Shown: in pieces, positions 1 to 7,210 of the stretch | Layout: each line of letters opens with the position of its first letter | How positions within the stretch are numbered: the first letter of the stretch is position 1 | Assembly: GCA_900770285.1 (NCBI GenBank) | Contig: CAAGJO010000020.1 | Location: forward strand, 1-27,319 | Length of the DNA: 27,319 nucleotides | Direction: 5' to 3' | Source of the DNA: Oscillospiraceae bacterium | Lineage (GTDB): Bacteria; Bacillota; Clostridia; Oscillospirales; Ruminococcaceae | Notes under the pieces: model-generated | What the model saw: only the letters and a program-made list of their open reading frames with translations | Databases searched by the model: none | What the model was told of the DNA's origin: nothing | Program-made: the position numbers and the translations under genes

Positions 1-753
1 ATTCTTGATGAAAGTAAAATTCCTCAGAAATTAGTAAATTCACGTCCTGAGCTTACAATATTTGATTTTGTAAAAAAGGATAACGGCAAATATGAAGATA
101 TTATACCTTATGAGGATGTAAGGAATGCTGCTAAGGAATTTAAATATGAAATTTTCGGAGTTTCACTTGGTAAGATTCCTTCATTAAAGAGTCTGACTGC
201 GCTTGTTCCTATAATTTCAGCAGTTTTGCAGCTGTTAACTACGATAATTTCTCAGCGTTTCCAAAAAAAGAACAATCCGGCAATGTCACAGCAGAATATG
301 GGCTGTGCCATGAACGCAATGCTTTACGGTATGCCTTTGTTCTCACTTTGGATCTGTTTTAGTTTCCCTATCGGACTTGGTCTGTACTGGATATATTCGT
401 CACTCTTCGCTTTGATTCAGACTATAATTCTCAACAAATTCTATTCACCTGACAGAATCAAGGAAATGGTAAAAAAAGACATGGCTAAGCAAAAGAAGAA
501 AAACAAAGGCAAAGGTAAAATGTCTATGATGGAAAAAGCAATGGCTATGCAAAATGGACAGGATCCTAAAAAGCTTGAACAGAAAGATGATGACGATAAT
601 GATGAGGATAAAAAGCTGACAAAGGCAGAAAGACGAGAACTTCAGAACAAACGTCTTGAAGAAGCCAGAAAAAGAATGGCTGAAAAGTACGGCGATGAAT
701 ATCTTGATGACGCCGGTAAAGACAGTTCAGATAAAAACAAAAGAAATAAATAA
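1..753 (+). CDS. yidC: YidC/Oxa1-family membrane protein insertase, 3' part
   Basis: The reading frame is open from base 1, so the start lies outside the window; 250 codons are visible. YidC inserts and folds membrane proteins, with or without the Sec translocon. The visible part begins with a hydrophilic loop of about 60 residues, then a hydrophobic segment (PIISAVLQLLTTIIS) followed by a Gln/Asn/Met-rich linker, then a long hydrophobic stretch (MPLFSLWICFSFPIGLGLYWIYSSL) typical of the last YidC membrane helices. The C-terminal tail of about 100 residues is rich in Lys, Asp and Glu, as in many Gram-positive YidC proteins where it contacts the ribosome. The gene lies 42 bp upstream of jag, a classic pairing. 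The family call is secure; the N-terminal half and any signal sequence cannot be judged. Confidence 0.9.
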   Translation: MLDESKIPQKLVNSRPELTIFDFVKKDNGKYEDIIPYEDVRNAAKEFKYEIFGVSLGKIPSLKSLTALVPIISAVLQLLTTIISQRFQKKNNPAMSQQNMGCAMNAMLYGMPLFSLWICFSFPIGLGLYWIYSSLFALIQTIILNKFYSPDRIKEMVKKDMAKQKKKNKGKGKMSMMEKAMAMQNGQDPKKLEQKDDDDNDEDKKLTKAERRELQNKRLEEARKRMAEKYGDEYLDDAGKDSSDKNKRNK

Positions 754-795
754 AAACGAAGGCAGCAATGCTTTTGGGAAAGGAAAATATATACT

Positions 796-1569
796 ATGAA
801 ACAAATTTTTACAGCACATACAGTAGATGAAGCAAAACAGCTTGCATCAGAAGAATTCAGTGCATCAATTGAAAAAATCAGCTTTACAATTCTTGAAGAA
901 CCTAAAAAAGGACTTTTCGGAAAAATCAAGGGCGAAGCAAAGGTTGAGGCTGAATATACTCCAAGCAAGGCTGATGTTGCAGTTAAATATATTACAGATG
1001 TACTTACAGCTATGGACGTTACTAATATAACTTGTGAGGTAACTGAAAATGAAGAAGGATGCGGTATTGAAGTAAGAGGCGACGGTCTTGAAGAACTCAT
1101 CGGCAAAAAAGGAGAACTTTTGGATTCACTTCAGTACTTATCATCACTTGTATGCAACAAAGTTGACAGAGATTATTACAGAATTACCATTGACAGCAAC
1201 GGTTTCAGAGAAAAGAGAAAAGCTCATCTTGAAGAATTGGCAGAAAAGATTGCAAACAATGTTAAGAAAACAGGAAGATCAGCTGCTCTTGAACCTATGA
1301 ATCCATATGAAAGAAGAATTGTTCATTCAAAGGTTTCTGAAATTGAAGGAGTTACTTCAAAGTCAGTAGGTGTCGATCCTCACAGAAAAGTTATTGTAAG
1401 CTCTACTGAAAAAAAGAGATACAACAATGACAGACACAGAAACAGACATCCTAAACAGCAGGTACACCATGATCCTTTAGATATGACTACAAGCTTTGAA
1501 AAGGAATACAAGCGTCCTAAGCCGGAGGACAACATCAATGCCGGTCTTTACGGAAAAATTGATCTGTAA
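796..1569 (+). CDS. khpB: RNA-binding protein KhpB (Jag/EloR)
   Basis: A 257-residue protein with the full Jag architecture. The Jag_N domain is at about residues 2-52 (KKGLFGKIKGEAKV near 37-50), a KH domain at about 62-140 has an intact GKKG loop at 103-106, and an R3H domain at about 148-203 contains the RxxxH core in YERRIVH. The tail (205-257) is basic and His-rich and probably disordered. The family binds RNA and, in streptococci and lactobacilli, influences cell elongation and division with its partner KhpA. The start ATG is preceded by AAAGGA. It follows yidC by 42 bp and is probably cotranscribed with it. The KH and R3H motifs look functional. Confidence 0.93.
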   Translation: MKQIFTAHTVDEAKQLASEEFSASIEKISFTILEEPKKGLFGKIKGEAKVEAEYTPSKADVAVKYITDVLTAMDVTNITCEVTENEEGCGIEVRGDGLEELIGKKGELLDSLQYLSSLVCNKVDRDYYRITIDSNGFREKRKAHLEELAEKIANNVKKTGRSAALEPMNPYERRIVHSKVSEIEGVTSKSVGVDPHRKVIVSSTEKKRYNNDRHRNRHPKQQVHHDPLDMTTSFEKEYKRPKPEDNINAGLYGKIDL

Positions 1570-1610
1570 TCAGAATTAATACTTAAAAATCTTACATAAC
1601 TAAAAATATA

Positions 1611-1651
1611 AAGCGTTGGATATCATTTACAGATATCCAGCGCTTTTGTTT
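1611..1651. terminator. Bidirectional rho-independent terminator between khpB and mazF
   Basis: AAGCGTTGGATATC (1611-1624) pairs with GATATCCAGCGCTT (1632-1645), one position as G:T, around a 7-base loop. A T-rich tail follows on the plus strand and an AT-rich flank on the minus strand, so it can end khpB from the left and mazF from the right. The two genes converge here. Confidence 0.85.
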
Positions 1652-1702
1652 ACCATAAGCAATTTTTATAAATTATACTATGACCTGAGGTTAATACGCA
1701 CA

Positions 1703-2056
1703 CTACAGCTGCTGGTTTAAACCAAAAGAGATTGACAAGGCCGAATTAACTTCGTCCATGCTGTTATGGTCAAGTTCACCCATACGCTCTTTAAGTCTTT
1801 TTTTATCCAGCGTTCTGATTTGTTCAAGCAGAATAATCGAATCTTTTGCCAAACCGCAGCTTCCGCCGCCTACTGCAATATGAGTGGGCAATTTTGCTTT
1901 GTCATGCCGACTTGTAATTGCAGCAGCTATAACTGTAGGGGAATGCTTATTTCCTACATCGTTCTGAACTATAAGTACCGGTCTTAACCCTCCCTGCTCT
2001 GAGCCTATTACCGGACTTAAGTCCGCATAATATATTTCACCTCTATGAACTGTCAC
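1703..2056 (-). CDS. MazF/PemK-family mRNA interferase (NdoA-like), without a MazE partner
   Basis: The protein is 117 residues from the GTG at 2056, which has AGGAG eight bases upstream and gives the usual family length. An upstream ATG at 2089 would add 11 residues but has no better ribosome binding site. The sequence follows the Bacillus EndoA pattern: HRGEIYYADLSPVIGSEQGG, then RPVLIVQND, AAAITS and DSIILLEQIRTLDK. With the GTG numbering, Arg25 and Thr48 fall where the catalytic pair of EndoA/MazF toxins lies, so RNase activity is likely. The family cleaves mRNA at short specific sequences. There is no room for an antitoxin upstream: only 117 bp separate it from the TtcA-like gene and no MazE-like frame is seen. 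Downstream is the convergent khpB terminator. The antitoxin may be encoded elsewhere. Confidence 0.88.
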   Translation of the reverse strand: MTVHRGEIYYADLSPVIGSEQGGLRPVLIVQNDVGNKHSPTVIAAAITSRHDKAKLPTHIAVGGGSCGLAKDSIILLEQIRTLDKKRLKERMGELDHNSMDEVNSALSISFGLNQQL

Positions 2057-2148
2057 CCTGAACACTCCTAACATAATGTCTTTACTCATAGTATTAACAA
2101 ATCAAGCAAATTTAATCACTCAATCTTTATTTGTGCAGGGTTTATATT

Positions 2149-2177
2149 ATTATATGTTCAAATTGGTTTTATGTTAC
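2149..2177 (-). promoter_or_regulatory. Candidate sigma-A promoter for mazF
   Basis: On the minus strand GTAACA (2177-2172) is followed by a 17-base spacer and a perfect TATAAT (2154-2149). The -35 box matches consensus at only four of six positions and overlaps the stop codon of the TtcA-like gene. It would allow mazF to be transcribed separately from the upstream operon. Confidence 0.4.
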
Positions 2178-2911
2178 GGTTCAGGGTAATCATCAAGAAA
2201 GCTGCGGTATTCTCCGTTTTTTTTATAGCCCAACAGTTTTTCAAGCTGAACATTTTCCATACATCTGAATAAATTATATTCTATAAATGGATTTATGTTT
2301 CTGAATCGTTGTATTAGTGCTTTTGCCTGCTGTTTTTCAGCAGAATCCACAGCATCATTACAGCTTTCAAGTTCAAGGTTATTATATTTCTCCCATGCGG
2401 AAATATCTCCGCTTTTTACAAGATAAAGAGGTCTGATAATTTCCATATTGTCAAAGTCGGCACTATGCAGCTTTGGCATTTTTGTTTTTATTTCTCCTTT
2501 ATAAAGTATGCCCATAAGGTTGCCTTGGATTATATCATCAAAATTATCCGCCAATGCAATTTTATTGCATTCAAGGCTTTTTGCATAATTGCAAAGAATA
2601 TGTGCATCATGTTTTTTATCACAAAAGACTTTTATCGGAAGTTCTAAAAGTTCTGCATTTTTTATTAACGCCCGGCTGTGTTCATCATCGGAAACAGAAA
2701 TATAAACCGCCTCAAAAGGAAATTTACTGTACCGCTGAAGTCTTTGCATACATTTTGCCAAAGCCATTGAAGAACAATCGCCGCAAATACATACGGCGAC
2801 TTTATCATTTTCTTGTATAAGATTATATTCTTTTACAGACTTGAGGAACTTTCCCCATACTGACCGAAATTTTTTTGTCAGCGAAAGTTCGATTTCTTCT
2901 GCTCTTGTCAT
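2174..2911 (-). CDS. TtcA-like PP-loop-fold protein with degenerate catalytic motifs
   Basis: A 245-residue protein recognisable as TtcA-type (tRNA 2-thiocytidine synthase family) from its middle and C-terminal parts: NKIALADNFDDIIQ, KTKMPKLHS, MEIIRPLYLV and the ending NPFIEYNLFRCMENV through GEYRSFLDDY. The active features are missing. The ATP-binding SGGKDS loop reads CGDCSS at residues 43-48. The expected CxxC that holds the iron-sulfur cluster appears as CDKK at 97-100. The usual GHHFDD reads ADNFDD at 121-126. The frame is intact, so this is a maintained paralogue rather than an obvious pseudogene. It may bind RNA or a partner without thiolating tRNA; that function is inference. AAAGGA lies 11 bases before the ATG. 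It follows the VanZ-like gene by 42 bp. Confidence 0.75.
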   Translation of the reverse strand: MTRAEEIELSLTKKFRSVWGKFLKSVKEYNLIQENDKVAVCICGDCSSMALAKCMQRLQRYSKFPFEAVYISVSDDEHSRALIKNAELLELPIKVFCDKKHDAHILCNYAKSLECNKIALADNFDDIIQGNLMGILYKGEIKTKMPKLHSADFDNMEIIRPLYLVKSGDISAWEKYNNLELESCNDAVDSAEKQQAKALIQRFRNINPFIEYNLFRCMENVQLEKLLGYKKNGEYRSFLDDYPEP

Positions 2912-2953
2912 ACTTATGACTATCCTTTCTGTTCAAACTGCTGAATATCAAGA

Positions 2954-3493
2954 CTAAGCTTTTAAAATGTTGTTTTTATATTTATTACATATAAAAACTC
3001 CCAATGTATAAATCAATCCGCCAATCACAGCACCGATAAAATTGGATATAATATCTATTAATTCACAAGTGCCTAACTTAGAAAGACCTTGCACCAGTTC
3101 AATAGTTACTGTTGAAATAAGACCAATGGAAATGGTTTTGAGAAATGCATGCTTTTTAAAAAAGGTCATGAGCAATATTCCCAAAGGCAAAAACATAATA
3201 ATGTTAAAAACAAAGTCTAAAGCAGTGTCGTGCTCAAATATTTTAAGCAATGTAAAATCAAAATTTTCATCTATAGGTTCTCGCATAAACAAAACAACTA
3301 TTAAAATATTATAGGAGTAAAAATAAGTTATTGCCCAAAGCAAAGCTTTCTTTGCCTTGGGCTTATAATAACAATAAAGAATAATCACACCTAAAGCAAA
3401 TATTAAAAAGAAAATAAAAATCTCAAAATTCCATTGAGGAAATCTCAGAGTTAGTTTATTTTTCAGATAATCAGTAAGCCATGATTCTTTCAT
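2954..3493 (-). CDS. VanZ-family membrane protein
   Basis: A 179-residue protein with about four to five hydrophobic segments. The VanZ-family signatures are visible: FNIIMFLPLGILL around residues 96-108 and ELVQGLSKLGTCELIDIISN followed by FIGAVIGG around 132-159. VanZ proteins are small polytopic membrane proteins; the founding member gives low-level teicoplanin resistance, but most chromosomal members have unknown roles. No vanA/vanH/vanX genes are nearby, so resistance should not be assumed. The ribosome binding site (GAAAGTGA) is weak. It lies 21 bp downstream of the DUF3267 gene on the same strand and is probably cotranscribed with it. Confidence 0.85.
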   Translation of the reverse strand: MKESWLTDYLKNKLTLRFPQWNFEIFIFFLIFALGVIILYCYYKPKAKKALLWAITYFYSYNILIVVLFMREPIDENFDFTLLKIFEHDTALDFVFNIIMFLPLGILLMTFFKKHAFLKTISIGLISTVTIELVQGLSKLGTCELIDIISNFIGAVIGGLIYTLGVFICNKYKNNILKA

Positions 3494-3514
3494 TTTATTT
3501 CACTTTCTATAGTT

Positions 3515-4093
3515 TTATTCTGCTGAGTAAACGTTCATTTCCGTTCCTGTATCCTTTATAAGAATATCCTCAGGCATACCAATCATTTTTAGCGTTACAT
3601 AGAAATCTCCTGCTGCACCGGATATATTGAATATCTGTATGAAATATACCGGCCAGAACCATACTGCGGGAACAACTGATGTCAGAATTGCAAGGATTAT
3701 TCCCCAGATTACAACTGGTGCAAGAGCTATAATTATATAACTCTTTTTATTGAAATATGACTGACTTCCTGCATAAGCATAAATTACTTTATAACCGAAT
3801 TTTACTTTGTTTGCGCCAAAGGCTTTCATAAAAATGCCGTGAACAAGTTCATGCAGGATTATATAAACAATACTTCCGCCAATTAATACAGCAAATTTCA
3901 GACAATAAACAGTCATTCCCTGTGAAAAATCAAAAAGCGTTGAGATCGGCACCGCAAAGATGCCTGCCATCACCATAATTATCATTAAAATCACTGCGGA
4001 AAGATTAACTATAATTGCCTGCTTTTTGTTTTTCATTAAATCTATATTTTCAATAATCTTATAATTTTCAGGCAATATGTTCTGATTATCCAT
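3515..4093 (-). CDS. DUF3267 family membrane zinc metalloprotease-like protein
   Basis: A 192-residue integral membrane protein with four or so hydrophobic segments (about 26-50, 64-82, 116-140 and 143-160). The zinc-binding HExxH motif is present as HELVH at residues 81-85 at the end of the second segment, as expected for DUF3267, a family related to site-2 protease-like (M50) fold proteins. Substrates are unknown. GGAGG precedes the ATG closely. It follows the deaminase gene by 13 bp and so is very probably in the same transcript. The family call is good; proteolytic activity is not demonstrated for this family. Confidence 0.8.
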   Translation of the reverse strand: MDNQNILPENYKIIENIDLMKNKKQAIIVNLSAVILMIIMVMAGIFAVPISTLFDFSQGMTVYCLKFAVLIGGSIVYIILHELVHGIFMKAFGANKVKFGYKVIYAYAGSQSYFNKKSYIIIALAPVVIWGIILAILTSVVPAVWFWPVYFIQIFNISGAAGDFYVTLKMIGMPEDILIKDTGTEMNVYSAE

Positions 4094-4106
4094 GTTTTCC
4101 TCCGAA

Positions 4107-4583
4107 TTAAAGTGAAATTCCGATTTTTCTTCCTGTAAGCTTATACTGACGGTATTTTACGCCTGCCATATCAAACATCATCTTTGAGGCTTTTACCGAA
4201 TCGGTTTCGGCATATTTATCTTCAATATATACAACCTCTTTTATACCGCTCTGAATAATTGCTTTTGCACATTCATTGCAGGGAAAAAGGCTAACATATA
4301 TTCTTGCGCCCTTTATTGAGGTTATACGGTTAAGAATTGCATTGAGCTCTGCATGACATACAAAAGGATATTTTGTATTCAATGAATCGCCTTCACGTTC
4401 CCAAGGCATTTCATCATCGTTACAGCCAATAGGCATTCCGTTATAGCCAACTGACAGCACTTTATTTTCATCAGAAACAATGCAGGCCCCTACCTGTGTA
4501 TGATTATCCTTGCTTCGCTGTGCCGAAAACAATGCAATACCCATAAAATATTCGTCCCATGAAATATAATCCTGTCTTTTCAC
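4107..4583 (-). CDS. dCMP deaminase / ComEB-type zinc deaminase
   Basis: A 158-residue zinc-dependent deaminase, probably converting dCMP to dUMP for thymidylate synthesis. The zinc site is complete: HAE at residues 77-79 and PCNEC at 101-105, with the family's NHTQVGACIV strand and the GYNGMPIGC loop near 46-54. Length and motifs match the ComEB/dCMP deaminase family better than guanine or riboflavin deaminases. The start is GTG with GGGAG seven bases upstream. It begins 13 bp after the rnfB stop, which suggests transcriptional linkage to the Rnf operon although no metabolic link is obvious. Confidence 0.9.
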   Translation of the reverse strand: MKRQDYISWDEYFMGIALFSAQRSKDNHTQVGACIVSDENKVLSVGYNGMPIGCNDDEMPWEREGDSLNTKYPFVCHAELNAILNRITSIKGARIYVSLFPCNECAKAIIQSGIKEVVYIEDKYAETDSVKASKMMFDMAGVKYRQYKLTGRKIGISL

Positions 4584-4596
4584 TATAACACTCCCT

Positions 4597-5391
4597 TTAT
4601 TTTTTATTTATCCATGTAACTGCATGTACCCGGCAGGTTTCTGCACATATTCCGCAGTTGATACATTTATCATAATCAATTACCGCATGATTATTTCTTA
4701 CTGTAATAGCCTGCTGAGGACATTTTCTTTCACACATTCTGCAGCCGATACAGCCATGAGAACAAATCTCATGAGTAAGTCTGCCTTTATCTCCTGAAGA
4801 ACACATAACTTCAACCTGCTGGGATTTTCTTCTGATTGCTATAAGACCATTGGGACATTCCTTTGCACAAAGTCCGCAGCCGATACATTTATCCGGATCA
4901 ACTACTGCAATTCTGTCAACAATGCTGATTGCCCCGTTTGGACAAACCTTTACACAGTCACCGTAACCCATACAACCGCTGGTACATAGCTTGCTGCCGC
5001 TATAAAATCTATTACATGCAGCACAGCTTTGTATGCCGTCAAAATCATATTTGTGCACTGTGGTATTACAGTCTCCTGCACATCTTACAAAGGCTGTCAT
5101 AGGTTCTGAGCCTTCATCTTCAACGCCCATTATTTCAGAAATTTTTTTTGCACTATCCGCTCCGCCGGGTCTGCAAAGATTGCACGCTGCACCCTTATTT
5201 ACAACAGCGTCTGCATAGTCTGCACAGCCTGAAAATCCACAGGCTCCGCAGTTTGCCTGTGGAAGTGCATCCTGAATTTTTTCTATACGCTCATCGGTTT
5301 TTACGGCAAAAAGCTTAGATACAACTGTAAGCAGAACGCCTGCCAGAATTCCAAGTCCCGCAAAAATCAATATTGGAATTACATATCCCAT
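4597..5391 (-). CDS. rnfB: Rnf complex subunit RnfB, multi-cluster ferredoxin
   Basis: A 264-residue electron-transfer subunit of the Rnf ferredoxin:NAD+ oxidoreductase. It has an N-terminal membrane anchor (residues 3-25), then an Fe-S domain with CGACGFSGC at 48-56 and Cys70, and four further [4Fe-4S] ferredoxin motifs: CTSGCMGYGDCVKVCP, CIGCGLCAKECP, CSHGCIGCRMCERKCP and CINCGICAETC (243-253). RnfB is thought to accept electrons from reduced ferredoxin and pass them into the membrane subunits. A GAGGTGA ribosome binding site precedes the ATG. It is the last of six rnf genes, 21 bp after rnfA. All expected cysteines are present. Confidence 0.96.
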   Translation of the reverse strand: MGYVIPILIFAGLGILAGVLLTVVSKLFAVKTDERIEKIQDALPQANCGACGFSGCADYADAVVNKGAACNLCRPGGADSAKKISEIMGVEDEGSEPMTAFVRCAGDCNTTVHKYDFDGIQSCAACNRFYSGSKLCTSGCMGYGDCVKVCPNGAISIVDRIAVVDPDKCIGCGLCAKECPNGLIAIRRKSQQVEVMCSSGDKGRLTHEICSHGCIGCRMCERKCPQQAITVRNNHAVIDYDKCINCGICAETCRVHAVTWINKK

Positions 5392-5412
5392 TTATATCAC
5401 CTCGTTCTCATA

Positions 5413-5985
5413 TTATTGTAAAAGTCCGCTGAATCCCATAAAGCTGAGCGAAACTATGGCTGCAGCAACAAGAGTTGCAGGCACGCCTTTAAAGGTTTCA
5501 GGAATATCTGATGCTGCAATTCTTGAACGAACCCCCGAGAACAATACCAATGCTAATGTAAAAGCAATGCCTGTGCCTAAAGCGTTGGTCATTGATTCCA
5601 AGAATGTATATTCATTGTCAATATTAGAAATTGTAATTCCCAAAACTGCACAGTTTGTAGTTATAAGTGGAAGATAAACACCAAGAGCATTATAAAGCGG
5701 CGGCATTGTCTTTTTAAGCACAATTTCCACAAGCTGAACGAACAATGCAATTACCAGAATAAAAGCAACAGTTCTGAGATATTCAACCTTTGCAAGCTCT
5801 AGAAGTTTATAAACAGGATATGTACATGCTGTGGCGCAAAGCATTACAAAAATTACTGCTGCACCCATACCTAAAGAAGATTTAAGCTGTTTTGAAACTC
5901 CCAGGAACGGGCATATGCCCATAAATTGTGAAAGTACTACGTTATTTACAAAAACAGCAGTTATCATTATAACAAGAAGTTTCAT
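5413..5985 (-). CDS. rnfA: Rnf complex membrane subunit RnfA
   Basis: A 190-residue protein with about six transmembrane segments, typical of RnfA/NqrE. The family signatures NNVVLSQFMGICPFLGVS near the N-terminus and LPLITTNCAVLG in the middle are both clear; the conserved cysteines in them help hold the iron-sulfur centre buried between RnfA and RnfE. Its ATG shares one base with the stop codon of rnfE (TAATG), so translation is coupled. It is paralogous to rnfE next door. The subunit belongs to the ion-translocating core. Confidence 0.96.
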   Translation of the reverse strand: MKLLVIMITAVFVNNVVLSQFMGICPFLGVSKQLKSSLGMGAAVIFVMLCATACTYPVYKLLELAKVEYLRTVAFILVIALFVQLVEIVLKKTMPPLYNALGVYLPLITTNCAVLGITISNIDNEYTFLESMTNALGTGIAFTLALVLFSGVRSRIAASDIPETFKGVPATLVAAAIVSLSFMGFSGLLQ

Positions 5986-6668
5986 TATTCACCCTCCTTG
6001 CACTCTTCGCAGTTATGTCCGCAGCCCTCAGCATTTGGACAGTTTTTACAGGAAATTTCCTTTGGCGGCTTTTTATTACCCAACTTATTGACAAGTGCAA
6101 TTATACAGCCAAGAGCAAAAAATCCGCCTGCCGGCATAATAAACACAAGCATAGGATTTGAACTTAATACAGGGATTTTTATACCCATCCAGCTGCCTGT
6201 TCCCAGGATTTCTCTTACTGAACCCATAAGGAACAGGGCAAGGGTAAAGCCAAGTCCCATTCCCAGACCGTCAAGAATTGAAGGAACAAGCTTATTTTTT
6301 GAGGCAAAAGCCTCAGCTCTGCCAAGAATAATACAGTTCACGGTAATAAGAGAAAGAAATATTCCAAGAGCCGAATACAATGACGGGAAAAAGCCCTGCA
6401 AAATAAAGCTGATTAATGTTACAAAGCTTGCAATTATAACTATAAAGCAAGGTAGACGCACCGATTTAGGTATAACATTTTTCAGCAGTGAAATAACTGC
6501 ATTTGAACAGACAAGCACAAAAGTTGTGGCAAGTCCCATACCAATACCGTTGACTGCCATTGTGGTTACTGCCAATGTAGGACACATTCCCAACAATGAC
6601 ACAAGTGTCGGGTTTTCTTTTATCAGACCTTTTGTGAACTGATAAAGATTTCCTTTTTTATCAGCCAT
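5985..6668 (-). CDS. rnfE: Rnf complex membrane subunit RnfE with a Cys-rich tail
   Basis: A 227-residue RnfE/NqrD-type protein with about six transmembrane segments. NPTLVSLLGMCPTLAVTT near the N-terminus and LSLITVNCIILGRAEAFAS in the middle mark the family, and their cysteines pair with those of RnfA. The last 25 residues are unusual: after a Lys-rich stretch comes a soluble tail with five cysteines at 207, 210, 216, 220 and 223 (C-x2-C-x5-C-x3-C-x2-C) plus a His, which looks like a small metal or Fe-S site. The ATG overlaps the end of rnfG by eight bases, with GGAGA upstream. Confidence 0.95.
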   Translation of the reverse strand: MADKKGNLYQFTKGLIKENPTLVSLLGMCPTLAVTTMAVNGIGMGLATTFVLVCSNAVISLLKNVIPKSVRLPCFIVIIASFVTLISFILQGFFPSLYSALGIFLSLITVNCIILGRAEAFASKNKLVPSILDGLGMGLGFTLALFLMGSVREILGTGSWMGIKIPVLSSNPMLVFIMPAGGFFALGCIIALVNKLGNKKPPKEISCKNCPNAEGCGHNCEECKEGE

Positions 6669-7209
6669 TTAAAATCTCCTCCTTATGCTCAGAATACAAT
6701 GCTGTAGCCTTCTGACAAGCCGCTTTCATACCCTTTGAGGAATATGTGGCTGAGGTTACGTTATCAATATCGTCAGGATTTGTATCTGCTGTAAATCCTT
6801 TAAACTTATCAACAAAAGATTTTTCCTGAACCTTTGTACCCAATCCCGGGGTTTCGCCTATTTCGAGGAAATAAATGCCCTCCACAGCTCCGTCGGTGTT
6901 AATACCTATAAGCAAATGCAGACCGTCTTTTGAATAGCCGTCCTGTTTCAGCTCAACAAGGCATTTATCTTTTGCGGAATTTGTAATAACTGAAACTATA
7001 CCGTCAGTATCAAAAGTTACAGGTGTTTTGCCGTCCAATAAAATACTATAATCATCTTTTCCGAAAATTTCCTCACAGCCGGCTTTTAATTCATCGGTCA
7101 TTACACCGGTTGTATCTTTATATGTAAGTCCATGAACGAAAACCAGCAAGCCGGAGGCAATAACGCATATGATTGTAAGAACCAAAGTTGGCATTATGTA
7201 CTTTTTCAT
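6661..7209 (-). CDS. rnfG: Rnf complex flavoprotein subunit RnfG
   Basis: A 182-residue subunit with one N-terminal membrane helix (residues 6-26) and an extracytoplasmic FMN-binding domain. The covalent flavinylation motif DNVTSAT is at 149-155, so Thr155 should carry FMN added by ApbE. The conserved ETPGLGTK is at 119-126. The start is taken as the ATG at 7209, one base after the rnfD stop and with GGGAGG just upstream; a longer open frame from 7272 would overlap rnfD and lacks support. It lies between rnfD and rnfE, the usual order. No apbE gene is visible in the window. Confidence 0.95.
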   Translation of the reverse strand: MKKYIMPTLVLTIICVIASGLLVFVHGLTYKDTTGVMTDELKAGCEEIFGKDDYSILLDGKTPVTFDTDGIVSVITNSAKDKCLVELKQDGYSKDGLHLLIGINTDGAVEGIYFLEIGETPGLGTKVQEKSFVDKFKGFTADTNPDDIDNVTSATYSSKGMKAACQKATALYSEHKEEILNG

Positions 7210-7210
7210 A

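Noticed and set aside
2954..3493. Glycopeptide resistance determinant from the VanZ match
   Set aside because: VanZ-family proteins are common in Clostridia without van operons, and no other van gene is present here.
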